From an uncultured bacterium (GTDB lineage Bacteria > Verrucomicrobiota > Lentisphaeria > Victivallales > Victivallaceae), in the NCBI GenBank assembly GCA_949297015.1, contig CASFRF010000041.1, forward strand, positions 1 through 62,087: DNA of 62,087 nucleotides, read 5' to 3'. The notes beneath the pieces are model-generated. The model did not search any database and had not been told where the DNA came from. It saw only the letters and a program-made list of their open reading frames with translations. The translations under genes and the position numbers were made by a program. The stretch's first letter is position 1; each line of letters begins with the position of its first letter. This document shows, piece by piece, positions 51,417-60,179 of this stretch.

Positions 51417-52778
51417 ATGGAACACGCGCTGTCCACCCTGGAACCGCGTCCGGTCTGGGCGCTTTTCGAGCGGATCTGCCGGATTCCCCACGACTCCGGC
51501 CGGGAACGGGCGCTGGGGCTTGAACTTCAGCGGCTCGCCCGCGAAAACGGGCTGAGCGCCGAACTGGATCCGGCCGGGAACCTGATTGTGGATCGTCCCG
51601 GCGCGCCGGGACGGCGGCGGCTGATTCTGCAGGGCCATCTGGACATGGTCTGGCAGTCGCCGGAAAAGATCGAGCCGGAGGAGCGCCGGGTGCTTCCCCG
51701 GCTCGAGGGCGACTACCTGACCGCCGCCCCCCGCTCCAGTCTGGGCGCGGACAACGGCATCGGCGTGGCCGCGGCGCTGACGCTGCTGCTGGAGCCGCCG
51801 CCGGGAGCGGGACCGCTGCGGGCGATCTTCACGGTGCAGGAGGAGGTGGGGCTGCTCGGGGCCGCGCAACTGGATGCGAAGTGGCTGGAGGGCGCGGTGC
51901 TGCTCAATCTCGACTCCGAACAGGAGGGGGAGATCTGTCTGGGCTGCGCCGGCGGCGCCCGGCTGACCATCGAACTGCCGCTGGAGCGGGAGGCGACGCC
52001 GCCGGGCTGGCTGGGGGTGGAGCTGGAGGTCTCGGGTCTGCCCGGCGGCCACTCCGGCATGGACATCGACAAACACCGGCCCAACGCCATTCTGGAGCTG
52101 GCCAAAGGGCTGCGGCACCACCCGGAAATCCGGGTAAGTCACTGGGAGACGATCGGTCCGGACAACGCGATTCCCCGCGCCTCGCGGGTGCTCGGCGCCG
52201 TGGCGCCGGGGGAGCTGCCCGACCTGCCGGAGCTGCGGCCGGCGCCGCTTCCGGCGACGCTCTGGACCGCGGCGTGCCGGGAGCGGGTGGTGACGGCGAT
52301 CGGGACCATGCCGAACGGAGTCTTCCACTTCGATCCGGCCTTCAACGTGGTCAGCGGCTCCAGCAATCTGGCGGGGATTGCGACGGCGGCGGATCACCTC
52401 ACGCTACTGACCAGCCAGCGCGGGATGTATGGAAATGAGCGGGAACAGGCGACTGAGCGCGTGACGGCGCATTTTGCGGCGCTGAACGCCGTCACCCGCC
52501 TGAGCGCGGTCTACTGCAACTGGGAACCGGCGGCGAATTCGCCGTTGCCGGGTGAGCTCAAAGCGATCTACCGCGAGCTGTTCGGGAAGTTTCCGGAGCT
52601 CAAAGTCATCCACGCCGGGCTGGAGTGCGGCTTGTTCGCGGAGCGGAACCCGCGTTTGCAGATGGCCTCGTTCGGCCCCACCATCGAAGCGCCGCACTCA
52701 CCCTCGGAACGGCTCCGGGTCTCCTCGGTGGCGCGATTTTATCGCTTTTTGCGGACGATCGTCGAACGACTGGCTTGA
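51417..52778 (+). CDS. pepD: Aminoacyl-histidine dipeptidase (PepD, M20 family)
   Basis: 453 residues, ATG 51417 with GGAAAGG six bases upstream. Metal-binding residues appear in the order expected of M20C: LQGHLDMVWQ (His, Asp), SLGADNGIGVA (Asp), FTVQEEVGLLGA (Glu-Glu), LLNLDSEQEGE (Asp) and, near the C-terminus, IHAGLECGLF. GLPGGHSGMDI marks the lid domain. It hydrolyses dipeptides such as carnosine in the cytoplasm. Its stop overlaps the promoter of the next operon. Confidence 0.93.
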   Translation: MEHALSTLEPRPVWALFERICRIPHDSGRERALGLELQRLARENGLSAELDPAGNLIVDRPGAPGRRRLILQGHLDMVWQSPEKIEPEERRVLPRLEGDYLTAAPRSSLGADNGIGVAAALTLLLEPPPGAGPLRAIFTVQEEVGLLGAAQLDAKWLEGAVLLNLDSEQEGEICLGCAGGARLTIELPLEREATPPGWLGVELEVSGLPGGHSGMDIDKHRPNAILELAKGLRHHPEIRVSHWETIGPDNAIPRASRVLGAVAPGELPDLPELRPAPLPATLWTAACRERVVTAIGTMPNGVFHFDPAFNVVSGSSNLAGIATAADHLTLLTSQRGMYGNEREQATERVTAHFAALNAVTRLSAVYCNWEPAANSPLPGELKAIYRELFGKFPELKVIHAGLECGLFAERNPRLQMASFGPTIEAPHSPSERLRVSSVARFYRFLRTIVERLA

Positions 52779-52803
52779 CAAGCTCCGGAAGACCGGCTAC
52801 AGT
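52775..52803 (+). promoter_or_regulatory. Sigma70 promoter of the Gfo/Idh/MocA operon
   Basis: Consensus TTGACA at 52775-52780 (overlapping the pepD stop codon), 17 bases, TACAGT at 52798-52803. Leader of about 35 bases. Confidence 0.75.
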
Positions 52804-52843
52804 AGTTTCCCAACAGGAACTTAGCAACAGGAGTGGTATTGCC

Positions 52844-53998
52844 ATGGCGAGAATTCTGCGGATGGGAATGGTCGGCGGCGGGCCCGGCGCCTTTATCGGC
52901 GAAGTGCACCGCAAGGCGGCCCGGATGGACGGGCAAATCGAAATCGTGGCCGGAGTGTTCAGTACCGATCCGGAAAAGAGCCGGGCCACCGGCCGGGCGC
53001 TGGGGCTGGCTCCGGACCGGGTCTACACCAGTTACGAACAGATGGCCGAACAGGAGGCGAAGCTCCCGGCCGATCAGCGGATCGACTTTGTGGCGGTGAC
53101 CACTCCGAACAGTTCGCACTTCCCGATCGCCAAGACCTTTCTGGAGGCCGGATTCCACGTCATGTGCGAAAAGCCGATGACGCTCACTGTGGCCGAAGCC
53201 GAAGAGCTCGAAAAAGTAGTCCGGAACAGCGGCAAGGTGTTCGGGCTGATGCACAACTACACCGGCTATCCGATGGTCAAGCTGGCCCGCGATCTGATCC
53301 GCTCGGGCGAGCTCGGTCCCATCCGCAAGGTGGTGGCCATCTATCCGCAGGGCTGGCTGGCGCAGCCGATCGAGTCCGAGAGCAAGCAGGCCGCGTGGCG
53401 GACCGATCCCCGACTGGCCGGGGCCGGGTGCCTGGGCGACATCGCCTCGCACGCGGAAAATCTGGCTGAGTACATCACCGGGTTGAAGATTTCCGAATTG
53501 TCGGCCGATTTGACCACCTTTGTGCCGGGGCGGCGGCTGGATGACGACGTGAACTGTCTGCTGCGCTTTGAAAACGGCGCGCGCGGCGTGCTCCACGCCA
53601 GCCAGATCTCGGTGGGCGAGGAGAACGGGTTGGCCATCTGGGTCTACGGCGAAAAGGGCGGGCTGGAGTGGCATCAGGAGGATCCGAACCATCTGCGGGT
53701 CACCTCGCTGGACGGTCCGGAAAAGCAGTATTTCCGCGGCAATCCCTATGTGGCGGCCAAGAGTCCGGCGGCGGCGCGCGGCACCCGGACCCCCTCCGGA
53801 CACCCGGAGGCGTTCATCGAAGCCTTCGCCAACACCTATGTGAACTTCGCCGACACCATCCGGGCGCTGGAGGAGGGTCGGGCTCCGAGCGAACTGGAGA
53901 ACGACTTCCCCAAAGCCTCCGACGGCGTTCGCGGCATGAAGTTCATCGCCGCTGTGGTGCGCAACGCCGCCGGGCAGGACAAGTGGACCAGGCTTTAA
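52844..53998 (+). CDS. Gfo/Idh/MocA-family oxidoreductase
   Basis: 384 residues; CAGGAG lies ten bases before ATG 52844. The NAD(P)-binding start is MGMVGGGPGAFIGEVHRKAA, then VAVTTPNSSHF, the family motif HVMCEKPMTLT with the catalytic Lys, and GAGCLGDIASHAENLAEY with the second-domain Asp-x-x-x-His. It oxidises a sugar, inositol or keto-sugar. It heads an operon with a TIM-barrel isomerase and a mutarotase-like protein, so these probably act on one sugar; the identity is not visible. Confidence 0.9.
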   Translation: MARILRMGMVGGGPGAFIGEVHRKAARMDGQIEIVAGVFSTDPEKSRATGRALGLAPDRVYTSYEQMAEQEAKLPADQRIDFVAVTTPNSSHFPIAKTFLEAGFHVMCEKPMTLTVAEAEELEKVVRNSGKVFGLMHNYTGYPMVKLARDLIRSGELGPIRKVVAIYPQGWLAQPIESESKQAAWRTDPRLAGAGCLGDIASHAENLAEYITGLKISELSADLTTFVPGRRLDDDVNCLLRFENGARGVLHASQISVGEENGLAIWVYGEKGGLEWHQEDPNHLRVTSLDGPEKQYFRGNPYVAAKSPAAARGTRTPSGHPEAFIEAFANTYVNFADTIRALEEGRAPSELENDFPKASDGVRGMKFIAAVVRNAAGQDKWTRL

Positions 53999-54029
53999 CC
54001 TTTCATTAACGATTCAGGAGTAAGGAATT

Positions 54030-55022
54030 ATGGCACGCAAAGTCACGATCTTCACCGGTCAATGGGCGGATCTGCCGCTGGCCGAGCTGGCGCCCGAAAT
54101 TGCCTCCTTCGGCTACGACGGGCTGGAACTGGCCTGCTGGGGCGACCACTTCGACGTCCGGCAGGGCGCGGAGTCCAAAGCCTACTGCGACGACAAAAGA
54201 GCGGAACTGGCCGAGCACGGACTCGGCGTCTGGGCGATCAGCAACCATCTGGCCGGCCAGCTGATCTGCGACCCGAACTTCGACGCCCGCTCCGACGGCT
54301 TCGCCCCGCGGGAGCTGGCCGGCAACGCCGAAGCCAAGCGCGAATGGGCGATTGCCCAGATGAAATACGCGGCCCGGGCGGCCCGCAACCTCGGGGTCGA
54401 CGTGGTCAACGGCTTCACCGGCTCGCCGATTTGGCATATGCTCTACAGCTTCCCGCCGGTCTCCAAGGAGATGATCGCCGACGGCTATCGCTTCTTCGCC
54501 GACACCTTCAATCCGATTCTCGACGTCTTCGCCGAAAACGGCGTTAAATTCGCGCTGGAGGTCCACCCGACCGAGATCGCCTTCGACATCGTGACCGCGG
54601 CCCGGACCCTGGAAGCGCTCAAGTTCCGCCCCGAATTCGGGTTCAACTTCGACCCCAGCCATCTGTTGTGGCAGATGGTCGACCCGGTGCGCTTCCTCCG
54701 CGAATTTCCGGACCGGATCTACCATGTTCACATGAAGGACGCCAAGCTGACGCTCGACGGCAAGAGCGGGATTCTCAGCTCGCACCTCGACTTCGATCAG
54801 CCGGGACGGGGCTGGAACTTCCGCAGTCCGGGCCACGGCGACGTGAATTTTGAGGAGATCATCCGCGAACTCAACCTGATCAACTATCAGGGCCCGCTCT
54901 CGGTGGAGTGGGAGGATTGCGGCATGGATCGCAAATACGGCGCCGCCGACGCCTGCGCCTTTGTCCGGAAAGTCGATTTCCGGCCGTCGCAGCTGCAGTT
55001 CGACGCGGCCTTCAGCAAGTAA
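54030..55022 (+). CDS. Sugar phosphate isomerase/epimerase (xylose isomerase-like TIM barrel)
   Basis: 330 residues, CAGGAG about nine bases before the ATG, 31 bases after the oxidoreductase. The AP-endonuclease-2-like barrel shows its metal ligands: FALEVHPTEIAFD (Glu, His), FGFNFDPSHLLWQ (Asp, His), YHVHMKDAK (His) and LSVEWEDCGMD (Glu). Proteins of this size and pattern are common beside Gfo/Idh/MocA genes in inositol and sugar-degradation clusters. The reaction is most likely an aldose-ketose isomerisation or epimerisation coupled to the dehydrogenase; substrate unknown. Confidence 0.87.
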   Translation: MARKVTIFTGQWADLPLAELAPEIASFGYDGLELACWGDHFDVRQGAESKAYCDDKRAELAEHGLGVWAISNHLAGQLICDPNFDARSDGFAPRELAGNAEAKREWAIAQMKYAARAARNLGVDVVNGFTGSPIWHMLYSFPPVSKEMIADGYRFFADTFNPILDVFAENGVKFALEVHPTEIAFDIVTAARTLEALKFRPEFGFNFDPSHLLWQMVDPVRFLREFPDRIYHVHMKDAKLTLDGKSGILSSHLDFDQPGRGWNFRSPGHGDVNFEEIIRELNLINYQGPLSVEWEDCGMDRKYGAADACAFVRKVDFRPSQLQFDAAFSK

Positions 55023-55037
55023 CCGGAAACCATCATC

Positions 55038-55071
55038 GCCGGAGCTCCGGTCGCGGGACCGGGGCTCCGGC
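55038..55071 (+). other. Strong GC hairpin without T-run
   Basis: A 15-base-pair stem (55038-55052 with 55057-55071, one G-U pair) closed by GCGG. It lies between the TIM-barrel gene and the mutarotase-like gene and is followed by CTCAACTG rather than Ts. It may dampen readthrough or protect the upstream message. Confidence 0.6.
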
Positions 55072-55101
55072 TCAACTGTTGCAAGTAGAATTTTCATTTC
55101 C

Positions 55102-56004
55102 ATGACCACGAAGCAAGCCGCGGCGGGGCTCCCGCCCTATGCCGCACTGGAGAACGGGGTCCTCAAGGCGTCGCTGGCGCTGCCGGACCCGAACCGCAGT
55201 TACTATCAGGCCCTGCGCTTTGAACCGGCGCTGGTGACCGGCATCGACTATCAGGACCACCACTACTTCGCGGAATTTGTGCGCCCGCGGGACGGAAAAA
55301 TCAACGACAGCCTTTCCGGCACCGCCGACGAATACAACACCCCCCTCGGGTACGACGAAGCGCAGCCGGGCGGAGAGTTCATCAAAATCGGGGTCGGCAT
55401 CCTGCTCCGCGACAGCGAAAAGCCCTACAGCTCCTTCCGCCCCTACCCGGTGCGGAGCCTCGCGGAGTACACCGCGGTGGATCAGGGACCGGCGCATCTG
55501 GAGCTGCTCAGCGAAGTCGTCTCGGCCAACGGCCACGGCTACCGGCTGCGCAAACGGTTCGAGCTTGACGGCAACCGGCTCCGCGAAATCTGCACCCTGA
55601 CCAATCTCGGCACCCACCGTCTGGTCAGCCGTCAGTACTGCCACAACTTCACGCTGATCGACGAGGTTCCGGCCGCACCGGGCGCCTACCGGACTTGCTT
55701 CCGGTTCCCGCTGGAGATCGCGCCGGAGACCAACGGCCGCGGCGATTGGAGCGGCGATACCGTGACCAGTTCCGGCGAAGTGGTGTTTCTGCCGCTGCAG
55801 AACTTCCCGCGGGAGGTGCGCTACAACTACGCGGAGATCCTCCAGACCGCCAGCGGCCGGGGGCTGCGGATCAGCGGCGACTTTGAACTGGAGCACGTCG
55901 CCTACTTCAGCACCGAAAACACGGTCTGCCCGGAGCTGTTCAAGGGCTTCGATCTCGCCCCCGGCGAAACCGATCGCTGGACCCGCGAGATCGAATTCTT
56001 CTGA
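55102..56004 (+). CDS. Galactose-mutarotase-like (aldose 1-epimerase fold) protein
   Basis: 300 residues. ATG 55102 has no good ribosome binding site. The protein is beta-strand rich, with YYQALRFEPALVTGIDYQDH, RKRFELDGNRLREICTLTN and SRQYCHNFTLID, resembling the galactose mutarotase superfamily (C-terminal sandwich), where the His of YCHNF would be the acid. It is a member of a group often labelled hypothetical. Placement after the oxidoreductase and isomerase suggests a sugar-binding or epimerising role. It is convergent with pgl, 21 bases apart. Confidence 0.65.
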   Translation: MTTKQAAAGLPPYAALENGVLKASLALPDPNRSYYQALRFEPALVTGIDYQDHHYFAEFVRPRDGKINDSLSGTADEYNTPLGYDEAQPGGEFIKIGVGILLRDSEKPYSSFRPYPVRSLAEYTAVDQGPAHLELLSEVVSANGHGYRLRKRFELDGNRLREICTLTNLGTHRLVSRQYCHNFTLIDEVPAAPGAYRTCFRFPLEIAPETNGRGDWSGDTVTSSGEVVFLPLQNFPREVRYNYAEILQTASGRGLRISGDFELEHVAYFSTENTVCPELFKGFDLAPGETDRWTREIEFF

Positions 56005-56025
56005 GTCGCCTCGGCAGCCGGAGCT

Positions 56026-56673
56026 TCAGCGCGCCAAGAAGACGCGCCCGGACTCGAGCAGGCCCACCGGCAACCGGCGGGCCTGCCGTTCCCGGTAGGT
56101 CCGGATCTTCTCCTCGCCGAAGAACAGCAGCAGCGTGTCGCGGGCCGTGCGCAGCGCCGGGAGAGTCAACGTAATCCGGTCGACCTGCGGCGTGACCTCC
56201 GCCCCCGGCGCCACCCGGAGCACCCGGCGGCGGGTCTCTTCCAGCGCCGGGCTGCCCGGAAACAGCGAGGCGATGTGACCATCACCCCCCATCCCCAGTA
56301 GCACCAGGTCGAACGCGGCGGGCAGCTGCCGCTCATATTGCGCCGCCGCCCGCGCCCAGTCGTCCGGAATCGGGAAAACCTGTCCGGCGGGGATCCGCAG
56401 CGGCGTCAGCAGCAACGCCGAGAGCCGCCCGAAGTTCGAGTCCGGCGAGGTCCGCGGCAGACAGCGCTCGTCCACCTGATAGAACTGAACCCGCTCCCAG
56501 TCGATCCGGCGCTCCCGGGCCAGCAGCCGGAACAGCGTCTCCGGAGTCCGACCGCCGGAGAGGGCCAGCTGGAACTTGCCGCGCTCCGCCTGCGCCCGCC
56601 GCGCCGCCTCCACCACGACCTCGACCGCCGCCGCGAACAACTGCTCGCGGGATTCAAACGCCGTTTCCCGCAT
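56026..56673 (-). CDS. pgl: 6-phosphogluconolactonase
   Basis: 215 residues; the ATG at 56673 overlaps the zwf stop by one base (TGATG), so it is translationally coupled. FQLALSGGRTPETLFRLL at the N-terminus and FYQVDERCLP and LLGMGGDGHIASLFPGS are the hallmarks of the DevB-type lactonase. It hydrolyses 6-phosphogluconolactone, the product of Zwf, to 6-phosphogluconate. It is the last gene of the gnd-zwf-pgl operon. Confidence 0.93.
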   Translation of the reverse strand: MRETAFESREQLFAAAVEVVVEAARRAQAERGKFQLALSGGRTPETLFRLLARERRIDWERVQFYQVDERCLPRTSPDSNFGRLSALLLTPLRIPAGQVFPIPDDWARAAAQYERQLPAAFDLVLLGMGGDGHIASLFPGSPALEETRRRVLRVAPGAEVTPQVDRITLTLPALRTARDTLLLFFGEEKIRTYRERQARRLPVGLLESGRVFLAR

Positions 56674-58202
56674 CAGGAATCGCCATCCAGCCAGGCGTGA
56701 TGGGTTTCGGCCAACAGCCGGTCGGCCGCCGCCGGTCCGCGGCTCCCGGCCGGATACTCCTGCAGCGAAGAGAGCTCCGGCCGGTCGCGCCAGGTGTCCA
56801 GCACCGGCTGAAACAGCCGCCAAGCCGCGGCGATGATGTCGCTGCGGATGAACAGCGTCTGATCCCCGAGCTGACAATCCAGCAACAGCCGGGCATAGGC
56901 CGACAACGGCTCGCCTCCGGCCTCCCGGTAGTTGTAATTGAGCGTCAATGCCCCCATGCACAACTTGGGTCCCGGCTTCTTGGCCTGCAACGTCAGCCCC
57001 ATGCCCTCTTCCGGCTGGACCCGCAGACGCAGCACATCCGGCTGCAGATCGCGCGCCCGCAACGGCGCGAAAATCGAGTGCGGAACCGGCTTGAACACCA
57101 CCACGATCTCGCTCTCGCGCCGGGTCAGACGTTTCCCCGACCGCAGATAGAACGGCACCCCGTGCCAGCGCCAGTTGTCGATCCACAGCCGCAGCGCGAC
57201 AAAGGTCTCGGTGGTCGAATCCGGGGCGACGCCCGGCTCCTGCCGGTACCCGGCCATGCCGTTCCCGGCGGTGTACTGACCGCGCACCACCTCGTGTCCC
57301 AGCCGGTCGCAGTCGAACGGGCGGATCGACCGCAGCAGTTTGAGCTTTTCATCGCGGACGGCGTCGGCGGAGAAGGCGGCCGGACACTCCATGGCCACCA
57401 TCGACAACATCTCCAGCATGTGATTCTGGAACATGTCCCGCAACAATCCGGCCTGCTCGTAGTACCCGGCGCGGGACTCCACGCCCAGCTCCTCGGCCAC
57501 CGTGATCTGAACCTGATCGATGTAGTGGAAATTCCAGACCGGCTCGAACAGCAGATTGGCAAACCGCAGCAGCAGAATGTTCTGCACCGTATCCTTGCCC
57601 AGATAGTGGTCGATCCGGTAGATCTGATCCTCGCTCAGGTACCGGTGCAGCAGCGCGTCGAGCTCCTCGGCGCTGGCGGTGTCGTACCCAAACGGCTTTT
57701 CAAACACCACATGGCGCCAAGCCGCCGAACCGGGGACCGCGGCCAGCAATCGTGCCGCGGCCAGCTGCGGCACGATTTCCCGGTACAACGCCGACGGCGT
57801 CGCCAGATAAAAGGTCCGCGGCAACGGCGCCCCCGCCTGCCGGTCGCAGGCATCCAGCGCCGCCCCGAGCTCCCGGTACCCCGCCTCCCCGTCGTAGGTC
57901 GGGAGCCGGCAATACTCAATCCGGTTCAGAAAGCCGGAGAACGCCTCCTGCTCCGCCGCCGGCACATTCAGCGCCGTCGCCAGCTCCGCGCGAAAGCTCC
58001 CGGTGGTATACTCGTGCCGGGCGCAGCCGATGATCCGGGCGCCCGCGCAGAGCAGCCCCCGGCGGCACAGCGCCCATAGCGCGGGGAACAATTTCCGCCG
58101 GGCCAGATCGCCCGACGCCCCGAAGATCACCAGCACGCCGGGTTCGGGATTCTGTTCCGTACACAGCGTATCCTGCCAGTAATTGCCGCTCAACACCCCC
58201 AT
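56673..58202 (-). CDS. zwf: Glucose-6-phosphate 1-dehydrogenase
   Basis: 509 residues. ATG 58202 follows AGGAGG by four bases; an in-frame upstream start would add an unrelated leader. The nucleotide site VIFGASGDLARRKLFPALW and the substrate/catalytic motif YRIDHYLGKDTVQN are exact for the family, and KPGPKLCMGALTLNYNY lies in the C-terminal sheet. It oxidises glucose 6-phosphate to the lactone. It lies 11 bases after gnd in the same operon. Confidence 0.97.
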   Translation of the reverse strand: MGVLSGNYWQDTLCTEQNPEPGVLVIFGASGDLARRKLFPALWALCRRGLLCAGARIIGCARHEYTTGSFRAELATALNVPAAEQEAFSGFLNRIEYCRLPTYDGEAGYRELGAALDACDRQAGAPLPRTFYLATPSALYREIVPQLAAARLLAAVPGSAAWRHVVFEKPFGYDTASAEELDALLHRYLSEDQIYRIDHYLGKDTVQNILLLRFANLLFEPVWNFHYIDQVQITVAEELGVESRAGYYEQAGLLRDMFQNHMLEMLSMVAMECPAAFSADAVRDEKLKLLRSIRPFDCDRLGHEVVRGQYTAGNGMAGYRQEPGVAPDSTTETFVALRLWIDNWRWHGVPFYLRSGKRLTRRESEIVVVFKPVPHSIFAPLRARDLQPDVLRLRVQPEEGMGLTLQAKKPGPKLCMGALTLNYNYREAGGEPLSAYARLLLDCQLGDQTLFIRSDIIAAAWRLFQPVLDTWRDRPELSSLQEYPAGSRGPAAADRLLAETHHAWLDGDS

Positions 58203-58213
58203 TTTGCCTCCTG

Positions 58214-59671
58214 CTACGACCGGCTGGACACGTCCGACCGGCCGTCGTCCGCCGCCGACCACGCCGCGTGGAAGAACTCCCCGCGCGGCCGATCGATCCG
58301 TTCAAAGGTGTGCGCCCCGAAGTAGTCGCGCTGCGCCTGCACCAGGTTGGTCGGCAGTTGGGCCGAATGCAGCACCTCCCAATAGCCGAGGGCCGAGGCC
58401 AGCGCCGGCACCGGAGTTCCCAACGCGAAGGCCCGCCCCAGCAGCGTCCGGAACGGCGGCAGCGCCGGTGCGAGCTCCGCCGCGGCGAACTCCGCCGCCA
58501 GCAGATTCTCCAAGCCGGGCTGACGCTGAAAGGCGAGCCGGATCGGCTCCAGCAACACCGACCGCAGAATGCAGCCCCCCCGCCAGATTCCGGCGATCGC
58601 CGCGCAGTTCAAATCCCAGCTATAAGCGGCCGCGGCCGCCTTCAGCAGCGCAAAGCCCTGCGCGTAGGCGCAGACTTTCCCGACGTACAACGCCGGTTCC
58701 AGCATCGACGCCAGTGCTTCCGCCGATGCGCCGGAGGATTCCGCCGCCCCCGGATCCGGTTGCGCCAGCGCCTCGCGCAACTCCACCTGTCCCGAGGCGT
58801 AACGGACAAACAGCGCCTCGGCCAAGGTCGGCACCGGCACCCCGAGCTCCAGCGCCGAATCGACCGTCCAGCGCCCGGTCCCCTTGCTCCCCGCGTTGTC
58901 CCGGATCCGATCGATCAACGCCGCTCCGGTCTCCGGATCCCGGTAGATCAACACCGCGGCGGTGATCTCCGGCAAATATCCGGCCAGCCGTCCCCGGTTG
59001 TACCCGGCGAAGATCCGGGCGCAGTCGGCGTTGTCCACCCCCGCCCGGCGCAGCAGGCCGTAGCCTTCGGCCAGCAGCTCCATTTCGGCGTACTCGATGC
59101 CGTTGTGCACCATTTTGACGTAGTGCCCGGAGCCGCCGGGGCCGACCCACTCGCAGCAGGGCGCGCCGTCGGGCGCCGTCGCGGCGATGGTCTGGAGCAG
59201 CTCCCGCAGCAGCGGCCAGGCCCGGACATCACCGCCAGGCATGATGGCAGGGCCGTGCAGCGCCCCTTCCGCGCCGCCGGAGATTCCGGCGCCGACCAGC
59301 ATCACGCCGATGGCGGCCAGCTCCTGCTGGCGGCGTTCGGTGTCGCGGAAAAAGCTGTTGCCGCCATCGACCACCACGTCGCCGGGCTCCAGCAGCCCGG
59401 TCAGCTCCCGGAGCACCGCGTCCACCGCCGGTCCGGCCTTGATCATCAGCAGAATCCGGCGCGGCCGGGTCAACGAAGCGACCAGTGCGGACAGCTCGTA
59501 ACAGGGGATCAGCCGCTCGGAGCGGCCGGTGGTGCTTTTGAACTCCCGGGTCACGGCGGAGGTTCGATTGTACACGGCGACCCGGAAGCCGTGATCCGCC
59601 AGGTTGCGCGCCAGATTGGCGCCCATCACCGCCAGCCCGATCAGGCCGACGTCATTCTGCATTTCTGCCAT
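58214..59671 (-). CDS. gnd: 6-phosphogluconate dehydrogenase (decarboxylating)
   Basis: 485 residues, long-form enzyme. ATG 59671 follows AAGGGGTGG. VGLIGLAVMGANLARNLADHG is the coenzyme site (the segment begins at residue 7), VDGGNSFFRDTERR follows, and GPGGSGHYVKMVHNGIEY carries the catalytic Lys and His-Asn. The GNAGSKGTGRWT-like stretch replaces the common GQKGTGKWT. It makes ribulose 5-phosphate, CO2 and NADPH, completing the oxidative branch together with zwf and pgl downstream. Confidence 0.95.
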   Translation of the reverse strand: MAEMQNDVGLIGLAVMGANLARNLADHGFRVAVYNRTSAVTREFKSTTGRSERLIPCYELSALVASLTRPRRILLMIKAGPAVDAVLRELTGLLEPGDVVVDGGNSFFRDTERRQQELAAIGVMLVGAGISGGAEGALHGPAIMPGGDVRAWPLLRELLQTIAATAPDGAPCCEWVGPGGSGHYVKMVHNGIEYAEMELLAEGYGLLRRAGVDNADCARIFAGYNRGRLAGYLPEITAAVLIYRDPETGAALIDRIRDNAGSKGTGRWTVDSALELGVPVPTLAEALFVRYASGQVELREALAQPDPGAAESSGASAEALASMLEPALYVGKVCAYAQGFALLKAAAAAYSWDLNCAAIAGIWRGGCILRSVLLEPIRLAFQRQPGLENLLAAEFAAAELAPALPPFRTLLGRAFALGTPVPALASALGYWEVLHSAQLPTNLVQAQRDYFGAHTFERIDRPRGEFFHAAWSAADDGRSDVSSRS

Positions 59672-59709
59672 TTTTCCACCCCTTCCCGCGGCAACCGAAG
59701 CCGCCCTGT

Positions 59710-60051
59710 TCAATCCGCGGCGATCAGCACCGGATTGCCGTCCGGATCCAGACAGCGCAGGAAACGGCCCCCAGGGCGCAGCACCTCCTCGGTATCGATT
59801 CCGGCGTCATCCAGCCGCCGCAACAGCGGCCCGAGCTCATCGGCGTCGAGCGTCAAGGTCAGCGGCGAGGTCGCCGGGTCGAGATAGGCGGCGGCACTCT
59901 TTTCGAGCCGCACCCGGGGCGGGCCGAAGAACTCCACGGCGAAGGTGCTGTCGATCACCGGCTCCCCCAGTTGCAGAACCTCGCGGTAAAACCAGCGGCA
60001 ACCGTCGAGATCACGCACCTTGATCAATATCCCGATCCTGATTTTTTCCAT
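59710..60051 (-). CDS. VOC-family (glyoxalase/bleomycin resistance-like) protein
   Basis: 113 residues. ATG 60051 follows AAGGCGG. One VOC module of two beta-alpha-beta-beta-beta repeats: RIGILIKVRDLDGCRWFYREVL at the start and RFLRCLDPDGNPVLIA at the end. The expected metal ligands (His in the first strand, Glu in the last) are not conserved, so binding or non-metal activity is possible. It lies 38 bases before gnd on the same strand and may lead that operon. A perfect minus-strand TATAAT lies at 60087-60092, though no good -35 accompanies it. Confidence 0.8.
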   Translation of the reverse strand: MEKIRIGILIKVRDLDGCRWFYREVLQLGEPVIDSTFAVEFFGPPRVRLEKSAAAYLDPATSPLTLTLDADELGPLLRRLDDAGIDTEEVLRPGGRFLRCLDPDGNPVLIAAD

Positions 60052-60179
60052 GTTTCCGCCTTGATAAACCACAGTTTCACCGCTACATTATAAATAATAA
60101 GGCAGCCCGGCGATTCCAGCATAACTATAACGCCGTTTTGCCGCAACGCAAGCGTCCAACCCAAGAAAGAGGCATTTTG

